From contig JANEZZ010001873.1 in NCBI GenBank assembly GCA_026122225.1, positions 1 through 64,000 on the forward strand: a stretch of 64,000 nt of DNA. The letters are read 5' to 3'. Numbering within the stretch: the first letter of the stretch is position 1; the number at the start of each line of letters is the position of its first letter. Positions 11,501-22,799 of the stretch are shown in pieces. The notes below the pieces were generated by a model. The model saw nothing but the letters and a program-made list of their open reading frames with translations. It did not search any database and had not been told where the DNA came from. A program made the position numbers and the translations under genes. Source of the DNA: Heloderma charlesbogerti. Taxonomy: Eukaryota; Chordata; Lepidosauria; Squamata; Helodermatidae.

Positions 11501-13079
11501 CCCCACCACCTTATTCAGGTTCTTTTGCCAGGGAGCTGAACACCACCATGCTCAATGTTTTTGTGCACCTCTGAACCTTTCTGGAGCCACAGCCACTCCA
11601 GTAAGAAATAAATTAGAATTTCTCTGTCTGTTTTGTAAAATGAGAGGTTTGCACCGAGATGGACAAGGAGATTAACCTGTATGCTGTATTCCTGCTGTAT
11701 AAGAAAGGCAAAGACAGCAGGCCTGGAGGTAGGCAGAATCATGGTGCTGCACATTATTAACATCATGACCACCCTAATCATGGCTCCTTTTTACTGGCTT
11801 TGTCACAGCATGAGAGCTGCCTTAAACAAGATTATAGCAATGCATTTTAAAACAAGAGAACGTCTAGTTCAATTGCTCAAAGAGAAGCTACAAAAGCCAT
11901 GTTCTGTCTGGGTACGTTAGTTAGCTACAGTACATTTTAAAAACTGAGATAAAATCTAGTTGTTATCTTCTGCCATAACTAAGTCTTCTTGGAGCAGTAC
12001 ATTTTTACCTTTCTTGTCACTAATATGTCTGAAGAGAACACCCTCCAAAGCTATAACTGTAAAGAATGCCATCTGGCAAATATACTAGCCTACCTAGAGC
12101 AACATTCCTCATTTGATAGCCAACAAGGCTGATATATTTCATACATTTTACATGGCAATCACCTCTACTTGTTGGCCTTAGACATGCAGTGATAAACGGC
12201 ACTTCTGAGTGAGTGTTCCCACAATCCCGCATGTCTATTATCTGTTTCCAGCATTACTCTCAAAGGGTATGTCCAAGAGGATAGCTTTACTATGCAATTA
12301 TTTAACAGCACTATCATTTCTTTGATATTGTGCTACCTCTCTTTTCCCTAGACATATTCAGTTTATATAGCAATCATCCATATTTATCTAAACAGTATAT
12401 TGCACTGCCATTTTGCAGATTTAATGTTACCTTTCATCATTTTTAGAGTACAACAAAGGACATCTTAAGTAGTTAAAAAACAGTGTTCATAGCTTACCAA
12501 TATATCACCATGTATGCATGCTTTTTACCCACTATTCAGTCAAAGGCTTACTTCCTTATTATAAGGGAAATGGGTAGAAAGGAAATGAAGAATGATATTA
12601 TGACAGGTCTCCATCCCTGCCATAATTGTGCTGCTAAGGTGACCTTTAAGTAGATGTTCTCCAGAGCGAGACCACAGGAGCCATTCTAGATGCTTTGTGA
12701 TGTGGACATGTTTGTAACATGCTGGTAGTTATGTTATATATATGCCACTGTACAGTAGTAAGAATTACCTGATTTGTAAATGAATTTTGCTGGCTAGTAA
12801 TGCTCGGTTGATATACGAGGCAAGCTTTTCCCACCACAGTACAAACCAAATGTTCATATCAAAAATTATTCTCCCTCCCCCCACCTTGTCAGCAGCAGGG
12901 ATGTGTCCTCTTTGCCACTGGAAACCTTGGGTATATATTTCAAATGCTTCCTGGACCAATGCACTGATCCATGAAGTATTTGGAACTTAATTTCACATCA
13001 TTAAGTTGCATTTTGCACAAGGTGCAGCTTCTGAACTATCTTCAAAGGTGGTCCCATGTACAGTGCACTTCAGTAATTG
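11501..13079. other. Intergenic DNA, no gene seen
   Basis: No frame with a recognisable domain, and no clear repeat. Confidence 0.5.
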
Positions 13080-13089
13080 AACTTGGAGG

Positions 13090-13830
13090 TTACCAGAGCA
13101 CAGACAACTGAAGCCAGGTTATCCCTGTCCAGATAGGGGAGTAGTTGGGCCACCAAGCAAAGTTGGTAAAGGCCCTCCATGCCATTGAGGCTACTTGAGC
13201 CTGAAGTGATAAAGATGGCTCCAGGAGGACACCCAAATGAGGAACCTGCTCCTTCAGGGGGAGTGCAACCCCGTCCAGAACAGGTTGAGCACCCTCCATC
13301 CGGTCAGGAGAACCACCCACCAGCAGCATCTCAGTCTTGTCTGGATTGAGTTTCAGTTTATTAGCCCTCATCCAGTCCATTGTCGCAGCCAGCCACAGAT
13401 TTAGCACTTCCACACCCTCACCTGACAAAGCTAAAAGGAGAAACAGGCTGCATGTCATCAGCATACTGATGACAGTGCACCCCAAAACTCCAAAATGCGC
13501 ACTCAGCTGTTTTGTGTAGATGTGGAATAACATGGGAGACAAAACTGACCCCTGCAGAACACCATACTGGAGAATCCACAGGGCCAAGCAGTATCCCCCA
13601 CGTACCACTTTCTGGAGCGGACCCTCCAAGTAGAAGCAAAACCACTGCAATGCAGTGCCTCCCACTCTCAACTCAGACAATCGTCCCAGAAGGATACCAT
13701 GGTCAATGGTTTCGAAAGCCTCCTGGAGATCAAGGAGAATCAACAAGGTCACTCTCTCCCTGTCTCTCTCCCGACGTAGGTCATCAGACAGGGCAACCAA
13801 GGTTGTTCCCATGCTTCTGGTTAGTGCTTC
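13090..13830 (-). pseudogene. L2-like LINE reverse transcriptase fragment
   Basis: The main - strand frame of 240 codons (13812 to 13090) carries the reverse transcriptase blocks LLILLDLQEAFETIDHGIL, then a GVLQGSVLSPMLFHIYT block (fingers/palm motifs of non-LTR RTs), then RANKLKLNPDKTEMLLVGG and LGVLLEPSLSLQAQ. The catalytic YADD appears only in a neighbouring frame (13418-13645, as HQYADDMQ), so a frameshift falls in the palm. There is no endonuclease upstream and no C-terminal part downstream; the copy is truncated at both ends. Sequence style is that of the L2/CR1 superfamily, and I favour L2 because of the TIDHGIL and KLKLNPDKTE blocks. It cannot encode an active enzyme. Confidence 0.8.
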
Positions 13831-13839
13831 TGGTTAGTG

Positions 13840-14460
13840 CTTACAGTTTTCTTTGGAAAGAAAAGCAGGAGAGACATTTTTAAAACAAATAAATAATCTT
13901 TGTCAAAATCTCCAAGTGGCAAAAATTCTCTGTGGCTTCCATTACCGTGCAAGCTCTTTTTAGTAAGCTCATAGCTTTAGGATGCCAACAGAAAGGGGAG
14001 TCACTGACCCATTGTATACTCATTTGATGCAATCTAAGGAAGTTTAATCAATGGGATCTAAAGGCCTCTATAGGTGTTTTTCTTTTCTTTTGGAGGGATT
14101 GAAGGAAGTTCACGATGGAATATCCAAGATACTTACAGTCCTATCCCATATGCCTTATTAACCCTTTCCCTCCCCTTTTTATCCTTGGCCACATGAGAAT
14201 TGCAACATGATGGACAAGGGGAGGCCAGGAAACTCATTAACAATCCAGCCCTCCCTGTGTTTCCAGGGGCTTCGTCCTCAATGCCCTCCTGCCTTGCACC
14301 CAAAGGAAGATGGCTCATATTCCTACCATTTACTAAATCAGGGGTAAGGAATCTTTTTCACCAGGGGCCAGATTGCCACCTAGGAAATCTCCTGGATGCC
14401 ACATGCCAACAATGGGTGTGGCCAGAGCCCAAAGTAAGCATGGCCAGTGCCTAATGGTTG
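13840..14460. other. Intergenic DNA with a possible hAT fragment
   Basis: No gene. A short GGGGTAAGGAATCTTTTTCACCAGGGGCCAG block at 14341-14370 resembles the end of the hAT-like repeat at 60739, but only one end is visible. Confidence 0.35.
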
Positions 14461-14461
14461 A

Positions 14462-14975
14462 GTAAAACATAAAGTGCTGGTTCTTACCTTTAAAGCCTTA
14501 CATGGTCTGGGTCCAGGGTACCTTAGGGAGTGCCTTCTCCCTTATGTCCGAGTCTGCCACCTAAAGTCCTCTGAGGGCTCTCTGCTGCAGCTGCCTAATG
14601 TGAGACTGGCAGCCACACGCAAGAGGACCTTTCCTCTGCCGCACGTCAGTTGTGGAATGACTTGCCGGTTGAAATGCACCTGCTGACCTCGTTGAAGGCT
14701 TTTAACTTAAGCAGGCATGAAAGTCACTGTTATTCCAGCAGTGGCTTGTTCCTTTTGCTGAATTTTGTATACTGTTTTTAAGCTGTGTTGTTTTATTGTT
14801 GGATTTCTGAAAATTGTTTTTAGTTCAAAGTTGTTTGTAGTTATATGTTGTTTGTACATACTGTCTGTATGGTTTTATGTAAATGGTTTTTAAACTTTGA
14901 ATATTGCATTTTAATGTTTTAACTTTTGTAAACTGCCCAGAGAGCTTCAGCTATATAGTAAATAAATAATAAATA
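14462..14975 (+). mobile_element. L2-like LINE 3' end
   Basis: A + strand frame at 14474-14686 encodes the C-terminal reverse transcriptase tail (LTFKALHGLGPGYLREC, then VRLAATRKRTF). It is followed by a T-rich 3' UTR with AACTGCCCAGAGAGCTTC and a terminal AATAAATAAT repeat. It is 5'-truncated. Together with 13090..13830 it shows L2-like activity in this lineage, but the two pieces lie on opposite strands and are separate insertions. Confidence 0.75.
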
Positions 14976-15009
14976 AAATAATAATGTGGGAGTGGCCACT
15001 CCGTTCATA

Positions 15010-15125
15010 CAAGCAGAGCATTCATACACATGCACACACATATATCCCATTTATATACATACACACAATGTTCACACCCACACATCTTACACACACACAC
15101 ACTTCCCAGCACGCACACACACTCC
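15010..15125. repeat. CA-rich imperfect simple repeat
   Basis: Interrupted CACA runs mixed with CATACA words. No gene. Confidence 0.6.
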
Positions 15126-15577
15126 TTAGTTGATCCATGCAGTTCAGCTGAATGGGAGTTTTCTCTGGAAGACTCCTCCTGAAGTGATCCATGCAAATCA
15201 GCTGACAAGGGGGATATCTTCATTCCCATTGTAGTGCGGACACGTCCGTTCCTCAGCTAATCAGTGTGGATCACCTGAAGAGTGGAGGGATCCTGAATAT
15301 TTATCCCCACCATGGCATGCTAGATGGGGAGGTTTAAACCTCCCTTTCCCACATGTCATGATGGGAAAAGCTCTTATCTCCAAACAACTCCTGGTTACAG
15401 ATAAGAGCTTTTCTCTGTCTGGCAAGAGGTGGCAAGAGGTGGTGGGGTCTGAGGGAAAACTTGGTGGGCCAAAGGTTCCAGATGACTGTGCTAAACAAAA
15501 GTACTACTCATTACTTGCAGTAATGCGATCCTTTGCTATTACAGTAACATACTAGGAGCAAAATATCCTGAAATATA

Positions 15578-15770
15578 ATTTTAAAGTGTGTTTGTTTGTT
15601 TGTTTATTTGTAATATATACTGATTAATATAATAAAATCCCTAAGCGGTTCACATATAAATATTAAAAATCACATTTAAGATACACCGTTATAAACAATT
15701 CTGACTACAATCACAATACAAGTGTACCCTTAATTCACTGCTTTACTTGCTAAAATTGGCCCCCACCAAT
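15578..15770 (-). mobile_element. Decayed LINE 3' tail
   Basis: Begins with (TTTG)n/TTTATT repeats and AAGCGGTTCACA followed by A/C-rich sequence, the reverse of a LINE (L2/CR1 group) 3' tail. 5'-truncated and non-coding. Confidence 0.45.
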
Positions 15771-15804
15771 AGCTAACATTTGAATTGATCAATTACACAG
15801 AATG

Positions 15805-15898
15805 AGGCCTCAATCCTATGCACATTTACCTGGGAGTAAGCCCCACTAAACACAATGGGGCTTACTTCTCTGAAAGCATACATAGGATTGTGCTGTTA
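15805..15898. repeat. Short palindromic MITE-like repeat (85-bp family)
   Basis: Clear copy: CAATCCTATGCACATTTACC at the left and GCATACATAGGATTG at the right, with complementary GTAAGCCCCA and TGGGGCTTAC arms between them. Non-coding. Confidence 0.75.
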
Positions 15899-15899
15899 A

Positions 15900-16765
15900 G
15901 CATGCGGTCCTCATTTTAAGGAAAGGTTACAAAGGCTCACATAACAGGGGCAAAGCACATAAAAGGCAGCAGGTAATCTGTGTGGCCGGTGTGAAAATAA
16001 CTGCATATGTTTCAACTCAGCAAAGGTTGCCCATTATTGTATAATGAGGTTTGTCTGAATCCTGGAAGAAACTGTTGTCAAGGGTTGCTAGTTTGGGGGT
16101 GGGGGGTTGTTTTTGTTTTGGACACCTGGCTATTATTCCAGTATTTATGAGAGGAGGAGAGGGAGAAAGGAAAGTTTGATTGCTTCTAATTAATATGTGG
16201 GATGGAAAGGGGGGGTGGGGGTGGAGAGAGAAATGCCCTTTTAAGTTGGCCTTGTAAGTAAAGCCTGGGGTTGTGGAAGATGAAATGAAAGAATGAAAGC
16301 TGCCATGTGACATTCTGTAGAACAAAGTACCCTGTTTTGAAGAATTTGTCATCGCTCTGCAGTAAAGGGTTTAGTCTATTTGTGAATAGCATGACAAGGT
16401 CATGCCGTTTCCACAGCGAGAACTTGAAACAGTTTTCAACATGATTCATCTTTCTGCTAGTGATGGAAAGGACTCAACTCATGAGTCCTTCATTCAAAAG
16501 GAAAGAGACCAAATAGAAGGTGGGAAATCAGTATGGGCTCCAAGAAAGAAATCAAACCATTATGTGGAACAGACAATGAAACATCAAAATACAAGCAATA
16601 AAAAGTCTGAACTCAGCTGTAGGCTGAACTGGCAAGGAATTATTTTGCAGACTAATTCATCTTCTCTGCTGCACCATTCAAAAACTTTCTGTGGGTTCCA
16701 TTTTGCTCTCCCTGGTTATCTGCCAAAGAGAGAAACGAGACTCCACCAGATGTTGTTTCCCCCCA
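15900..16765. other. Intergenic DNA, no gene seen
   Basis: G-rich tract at 16096-16110 and purine-rich DNA at 16150-16240. Frames of 87-132 codons here have no recognisable domain. Confidence 0.45.
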
Positions 16766-16767
16766 GA

Positions 16768-16858
16768 AGATGTATCCTATGCACATTTACTTGGAAGTAA
16801 GCCCCATGGAACAGAGGAGGGCTTACTTCTGTGTAAACATGCATCGGATTGTTCTTTC
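16768..16858. repeat. Short palindromic MITE-like repeat (85-bp family)
   Basis: Arms TCCTATGCACATTTACTTGG and GTAAACATGCATCGGATTG are inverted. The core AAGCCCCATGGAACAGAGG matches other family members. Confidence 0.7.
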
Positions 16859-17373
16859 CAAACTACATTTGCAGCACTAATCATAATTGTGAGAAGGTGA
16901 AGAAGGACATTCCCTTGCAACTGTCCCATGCCACAAATTATATTTCCTTCATTCGTTTTCGAACATGGCTGAGCAAGGGAAATTAGCAAGGCTGAAATTA
17001 CATGCCCATTTTCAAGCGCATTAATGATCACTGAGGAATCTTCCCCACTTTATAGTTAATGCAAATTACCACAATTTACTGGGACGTTCTACTGTTCCTG
17101 CTTTGAAATGTCACCGCACTCGCTTCTGCTAGTGTAGGAAAAACATTGCAATCAGCAAGAAAGAGAGCAACACCAATTTTGGAGTGTAGCTTAGCCACAA
17201 TTTTTATTTATTTATTTACAGGAAGGATTATATTAACAGCACATATGGGGGGGGCAGAAGCAGAAAGCAATTTTCCTCGCATTTTTGTTCACTCAAGGTC
17301 CTGGCTGGATTGTCTATGCTGCATTTGCCTCCTTGGGCTGTTGGCTGAAGCTTGACCCTTCAGCTCTGACCCT
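16859..17373. other. Intergenic DNA, no gene seen
   Basis: No recognisable gene or repeat apart from a short TTTATTTATT run near 17203. Confidence 0.45.
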
Positions 17374-17728
17374 GGCTGGATCTACACTTACCACCTTTTT
17401 TTAGCTTCCAATGAGGTTTCACCACCCACCTTTCACACTATGCAGTACCCACCTCAAATCGGAACTGGAATTTCCCACTTCTGTGCTCCCGCTTTCAATA
17501 CCCTGATATTCCGGTATTTCCCCTTAATGTGCTCTGATTTTCCTCCTCACTACCATATCCGGTCATAGCCCCCTCCCCCGCCTGTCCATATATGGTGGTG
17601 TTTGTATTTCCCTCCCGTCCAATCACAGCTCTCGATGGTCCCATGTCTTCTTCCAGCTACCGATTGCATAGCTTCCTCAGCAGCCCGTTTCCTTAGTAAT
17701 AAACAAAGGACTGGATGTGCGCGCGCTT

Positions 17729-17799
17729 GTCTGATCTCAGATGCTAAGCAGGGTCGACCTTGGTCAGTAGTTGGATGGGCGACCACCTAGGAATCAGGC
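17729..17799 (+). pseudogene. 5S rRNA-like segment, left arm
   Basis: Reads GTCTGATCTCAGATGCTAAG, then CAGGGTCGACCTTGGTCAGT, then AGTTGGATGGGCGACCACCT, matching the 3' two-thirds of vertebrate 5S rRNA, including the internal control region (A box, intermediate element, C box), with substitutions. The 5' part of 5S is absent, so it cannot make normal 5S rRNA. It could in principle still bind TFIIIA. Confidence 0.8.
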
Positions 17800-18152
17800 T
17801 CCCTGCACTGAGCAGGGGGTTGTTCTATCCCTTCAAATGAGATTACGTTTTACCCCCTCCTATCCCCCGCTCCGGATGTGTGTGTTTTTAATTAAGGCGT
17901 TATCCTCTCAGAATCGGGGCTTCTCCGTGATGTTTTTTTTTCTAATTGAGGCATGATCTTCAAAGCTGTGAAGCTTCACAACTTTGAATCTTCGAAGATC
18001 ATGCCTCAATTAGAAAAAAAAACATCGCGGAGAAGCCCCGATTCTGCAAGGATAACACCTTAATTTTAAAAAAACATCCAGAGTGGGGGATAGGAGGGGG
18101 TAAAACTTAGTCTCATTTGAAGGGATAGAACAATCCCCTGCTCAGTGCAGGA

Positions 18153-18225
18153 AGCCTGATTCCCATGCGGTCGCCCATCCAACTACTGACCGGGGCCGAC
18201 CCCCGCTTAGCATCCGAGATCAGAC
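18153..18225 (-). pseudogene. 5S rRNA-like segment, right arm
   Basis: On the - strand: GTCTGATCTCGGATGCTAAG, GGGGGTCGGCCCCGGTCAGT, AGTTGGATGGGCGACCGCAT. It is slightly closer to 5S rRNA than the left arm at some positions and is the inverted partner of 17729-17799. The two control regions point toward each other across the palindrome centre. Confidence 0.8.
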
Positions 18226-18419
18226 AAGCGCGCACAGGAAAACAGCAGGAAAACAGCACAGCACTCCAATGTGAACCAACCTCACACATTCGATGAAGCA
18301 CTGCAATGGGGAAAATGGGTGAGTGTGAATAATCACGTTTTAATGTGAGAGCGTTTAACCCAACAGGACACCGAATTCATTGCAATGGCAGGCGCAATGT
18401 AGATTGGCCCCCTGTCTTA

Positions 18420-18841
18420 GGGCATCTCTACACCAGCCTAAAATCCTACATTTAAAATGGGGATTTCTGCTTCTGTTTTCAATGTAGGATCACAATGACT
18501 CCTTTTTTCACCTGCTTCCTTTCCCTCCTCCCCTTCCCTCTCCTTCTCCCTGTATCTGAGTCTTCCATTATCTTTCATTGATCTCGCTCCTCTTCTTGCC
18601 GCTCTAACTCTTTTCAGAGTTAGAGTTCAGTTTCAGAGGAAACTGAAGCAGAACACAACATACAATGGGGTAATTTGATAGCTCATTATCTGTGATCTAT
18701 TTAAAAATGGAACAAAGGGCATTTGGTGCAGGAGATGCCCTGGAGGGTCCTGGCAGGGTCACGGTGTCATGTAAAGAGCCCACAAACTTCTGTGATGGCA
18801 CAATCTCAATCGCAGGATACAAATTCCATATGAAGGAGCCC
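18420..18841. mobile_element. PIF/Harbinger-like MITE, copy 1
   Basis: Ends GGGCATCTCTACACC and GAAGGAGCCC with a 3-bp flank TTA on both sides (18417-18419 and 18842-18844), the duplication typical of PIF/Harbinger elements. The interior contains AAAATCCTACATTTAAAATG and AAATGGAACAAAGGGCATTT. A second copy, in opposite orientation, is 47429..47793. No coding capacity. Confidence 0.7.
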
Positions 18842-18999
18842 TTAAGCTTCAATTTGTGCCCTAATCACAGGCACATCCAACTTCATTTTCTCTGAGCCTT
18901 ATTTTTTCTACCTTTCTACTTTACATTCTGCTTTAATCCTCACATCCCGGTGCATGGTGGTCCTGATCTGAATTGGGGATGCATGCCCTTACTCTAGAG

Positions 19000-19856
19000 T
19001 AGGGATGTACGAAACTCACCTTTTCACAGAATTTTTCATGGTGGGGGGGAGGCACTCCTTCCCTCCCCCCGGAATCCTCGATGGGGGGGAGGCGATCCGG
19101 TCCTCCCCCCCGGAATCCTGCCCAGCCAGCTCTGCTCCATGGCAGCTCTGCGGAACAGCCGGCCAGGGCTGTCCGCAGCCGGATTTCCAGCCACAGACGG
19201 GCTGCTGCGGATGCAAACGGCGGCCACCATAGCAGCCGCCATTTGCATCCAGCCAGGCTGCCGTGATAGGCTACGTAAGTATTTATGTAGCCTATCATGG
19301 CAAACCCCCCCCAAAAAAGGGTGTATGCAAATGGCAGCGGCTACAGCAGCCGCCATTTGCGTTCCCTATTTTTCGCCGTTCTAGCCTACGTAAATATTTA
19401 CATAGGCTATTAGGGCGAAAAAAAGGGGAACACAAATAGTGTAGTGGCCGCTATTTGCATTCCTTTTTTTTCCGCCATTCTAGACTACGTAAATATTTAC
19501 ATAGGCTAGAACAGCAAAAAATAGGGAACTCAAATGGTGGCCGCTGTAGCCACCGCCATTTGCGTACACAGTTTTTTTGGGGGGGGTTAGCCATGATAGG
19601 CTATGTAAATACTTACGTAGCCTATCACAGCTGCAAGGGTGCCAATGTTGGCCGCAGCAGCCCGGCCGTGGCTGGCCAGGAGACCAGCTGCCGGAGCTGC
19701 CACCACCGCCGAATCCGCCGCATCCGTCCCAGGTAAGTTCCGTCCCAGGGGGATTCTGCAGGAGGGCGGAGGGGCAGGAGGCCATTCCACCACGGATTCC
19801 AGGGAGGGGGAATCCAGCCTCACTGGAATCTGTGGCAGAATTGTCTGCCACCCCTA
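19000..19856. mobile_element. Non-autonomous hAT element with repeated internal palindromes
   Basis: Flanked by exact 8-bp duplicates CTCTAGAG (18992-18999 and 19857-19864). Ends TAGGGATGTAC and CACCCCTA are inverted. The interior holds at least four palindromes built on CTACGTAAATATTT or GATAGGCTACGT (19259-19301, 19384-19411, 19483-19508, 19596-19629), separated by repeated blocks reading GCAAATGGCGGC-type words. It is GC-rich at both sides. The ends match the 9.4 kb element at 22386 and the palindromes match the MITE at 30192, so it is probably mobilised by that transposase. Confidence 0.85.
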
Positions 19857-19864
19857 CTCTAGAG

Positions 19865-20634
19865 TAAAATAAAAGATTATCCTTAGTTACATGCTACACA
19901 ATTAATTAAATGTGTGGTTTGACCCTCAACAACCCCTGTAACAGAAAGAACCTACAGAGAGGTTGGTCAATGGTTCCTATATAGAACTGCTTTGCTATAC
20001 CTAAAACAGTCTCTCTGATTCTTTTGCTTGCTCTGCACTGCCCTCAATCGTCTCAATTCTGCCTAGTCGTTTGCGTCAACAACCAAACAACAACCCTACC
20101 CTTAGCTTTCCCCCTAGTCCTGTGACATCACCCGTGTCCTGACTTGCCCTCCAACAGTCTGAAGCAAGGTCAGGAACTCACCCTCACCCTCTCTAAATAA
20201 TGCTCTTGCTCTACAGCAGTGAGAATTTTTATGCTGCTAACAGAAAACAAAGGTCTGATGCATTCATGAACTGCCTCACATACCCGTACTGCTTCTTCGG
20301 ATTATGGATTATAGCCTAATGGTAATTAGACTATGCGCATACATTCTGGAACATTTTTCTATTGTAAAAGAAATATGCATGAAATTTACTAAAAATAGGA
20401 ATAGTAAATACAGTCTGTTCAGTTATGTCATGTTAAGTCTGAAAAGAGTTTCAGGAAATATGGCAGAGCCATAGTTATTGCCTGATCCAGCTGGTACAAA
20501 ACAATCATCTGATGCTGCTAGATATTTTCTTTATTAAAAAAAATGACAAGGGCAATCATTTTTTTCCTCAACGCCCTCTTTTTGCTAATGTCAGCTATTT
20601 CATTGTGTATGTTTAAATCATATCCTACTGCTGC
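19865..20634. other. Intergenic DNA, no gene seen
   Basis: No recognisable gene or repeat. Confidence 0.5.
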
Positions 20635-21001
20635 CTGTGAGAGCAGTTAGGTGGGTGACCACACATGAGAGGCCTTCCCTGCAGTGGCCCCATACCATTC
20701 GAACAAGTTGCCATCGGAGGTCCGCCATGCTCCGTCAGTGCAGGCTTTTAAGAAAGCCTTGAAAACATATTATTTTGCCATGATCTTCTCTTGATATGAC
20801 TGCTGTTGCTGTTATTGCTGTTGTTGCTGATGATGATTTTATTGTCAGTTTTTATTGTTGTTTTTATTGCTATTTTATTGGGTTTATGTTTTATTCCTTT
20901 TAATACTTTAACTGTTCTTATGTATTTCATTGCTGTGAGCTGCCTTGGGAGGGGTTCTGTGCTGAAAGGTGACCAAGAGATTTTTCAAATAAAGAAATAA
21001 T
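20635..21001 (+). mobile_element. LINE 3' end (L2/CR1 group)
   Basis: Contains a decayed C-terminal reverse transcriptase tail (a frame reading roughly AFKKALKTYYF around 20738-20775). A TTG/TTTTATTG-rich 3' UTR and GCTGTGAGCTGCCTTGGGAG follow, ending in ATTTTTCAAATAAAGAAATAA. 5'-truncated. Confidence 0.6.
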
Positions 21002-21027
21002 GTTTTAAAACAGATTTTAAAGCAGAC

Positions 21028-21165
21028 TTTCCCAACCTTGTGCCCTTCAGATGTTATGGACAACAATGCCCAGCATTCTTGACCACTGGCCATGTTGGCT
21101 ATGGCTAACAGGAGCTAAAGTCCAAAACTTCTGGAAAGCATCTGGTTGGGAAAGGTTCTTCTAAA
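21028..21165. repeat. Palindromic hAT-like MITE, copy 1
   Basis: TTTCCCAACCTTGTGCCCTT at the left and CATCTGGTTGGGAAAGG at the right are inverted. The core CAATGCCCAGCATTCTTGAC is shared with 24019-24156. Non-coding. Confidence 0.6.
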
Positions 21166-21461
21166 GTTTAAATTTCCATCACATGAAAGAATGAAACTCA
21201 GCAGCAGCAATTATAAGTAGGACGGAGTGGGAAAGGCAAACACTTTGTGAAAACCCCATCCCCTAATTGTGCTTTTTAGCATTTTTCATCACATGGTTAC
21301 TAAATGCTGAAGTCAACATAAAGGGTTTATCTGGGAGGTTTTGCACAATGAACTGGTCTTGTGAGCCACCATCTTTATACATAATGGAACATCTAAAACA
21401 GTGCCAGCCACAGGTTTTTGAGTGCCCTCAGGCAAGGCATCCATAATAGGCCCCCTCTCTG

Positions 21462-21806
21462 GTCTGTTCACGCAATCACAGATGGGGAAATAAGCCACAT
21501 GTGCTAAGGGCAATTTGCATAATTACCCTCACTGGCGTAGCTCACCATGCCATACAAACACAGTGAGAGTGGCTTGCTGACATGGCTAAAAAGCCACCCC
21601 AGAATCCTAAAACAGCCCATGGGTTCTGGGTGGCTTATTAACCATGGCAACAAGCCACCCTCACCAGGTTTGCACAACATGGCAAACCGCACTGGTGAGG
21701 ATCATTATGCAAATCCCGCCAGCACATGACCAGCATGCAACCAGAGCACACAGTGGGGGAAATATGCTATTGTAGCTTATTTCCCCATCTGTGATCATGC
21801 AAACTC
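21462..21806. mobile_element. Non-autonomous DNA transposon with ATCACAGATGGGGAAATAAGC ends
   Basis: Inverted ends: AATCACAGATGGGGAAATAA at 21473 and TTATTTCCCCATCTGTGATC at 21778. The interior carries tandem GTGGCTTGTT / AACAAGCCAC words also seen at 35261-35520, 50690-50905 and 51924-52150. No coding capacity. Confidence 0.65.
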
Positions 21807-22377
21807 AGTCAGAAAGTCTACCTTCTCACTGCCATTGTCACCAGCTGCTACTGCTCCCCATCCTCTTTCTTATCATTGTTACCATTTACTTGCTTGGCAG
21901 ACCAAGAGTGAGTGATTGGCAGAATGTTTAGTTTGACCCCAAGTGTATGCGTGCACATACCACGTGTTCAGCACAGTGGACCCATAGAATGAGGTAGCAT
22001 AGCTGTGTTAGCAGCTATGTTAACATCTGTCCAGAAAGGAACACTCTGTTTCACAGGTGTAAGCCTCATCTCAAGAAGGCTGGCCTTATATTTTGAGAAT
22101 TCTTGCTCTAGAAGTTTGTTACAGTGGAGCTTCGTATGTGCTGGCTCTCCGACATGTCTATTGTGCGCTATGCATGTAATTAGTACTACCCTGACACCCT
22201 GGCTCAAGAATCCATTTTTGGTTCCGGAAGGTACAGCCTGAAAAACTGCCAGGAATATGGTTAAGGCTTTGAAATCACTGCAGAGGCATAGGAGTGATAG
22301 AACATACTTGCCTCCTCTTTGACTAGATTGCAGGGAGTTGTTCCCTGACGTGCAGAAACGTACAAATACCTGCCTGA
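21807..22377. other. Intergenic DNA, no gene seen
   Basis: Left flank of the large hAT element. No gene recognised. Confidence 0.5.
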
Positions 22378-22799
22378 TTGCTGCCTAGGGATGTCAGAGA
22401 AATCCGCTCGAAAGTCAAATGGGACCGAATTCAGACACATCCGGTCTGTGGAACCTGCCCCTGGAACGGGGCGCCCCGGTGTACTTGAACCTCACGCAGA
22501 CCTTTTTTTTTTTCTCTGCCGAAAATTTTACGAAGGTATTTACGAAGGAAACTTCGCAAATCAGGATGAAAGATGGTGAAAGGGATTTTATGAAACTATT
22601 TAAAAAATATGCAGTTTTCTGCTACGACGTGGCTTTCTTTCACTGGGAGGGACGGGGTCACGAAGTGCACGTAGCCTGCCTGAGGCTGAGTCACCAACTG
22701 CACGTAGCCTCATCTTTTTTTTATTGTCTGTGTGTGAAGGTGAGTTCAGGTTCAGGTCAGGTGAGGTCAGGTGAGCGAGATCCCTCCAGGCCACCCCCC

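Larger units (their letters stand above)
17374..18409. mobile_element. 1-kb fold-back element containing two inverted 5S rRNA-like segments
   Basis: The centre, TGTGAAGCTTCACA at 17967-17980, is flanked by long complementary arms reaching about 17715 and 18235: GGCATGATCTTC pairs with GAAGATCATGCC, and the two ATCGGGGCTTCTCCG / CGGAGAAGCCCCGAT blocks pair. Each arm carries a 5S-like segment. Weaker outer inverted ends may exist (GGCTGGATCTACA at 17374 and TGTAGATTGGCC at 18398-18409), each next to CCCT; these boundaries are tentative. There is no transposase, so it is likely a non-autonomous DNA element that captured 5S sequence, or a fold-back derivative of a 5S-related SINE. Confidence 0.6.

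Noticed and set aside
17729..17799. A functional 5S rRNA gene
   Set aside because: The 5' third of 5S is missing, substitutions are present, and no T-run terminator follows at the right place.
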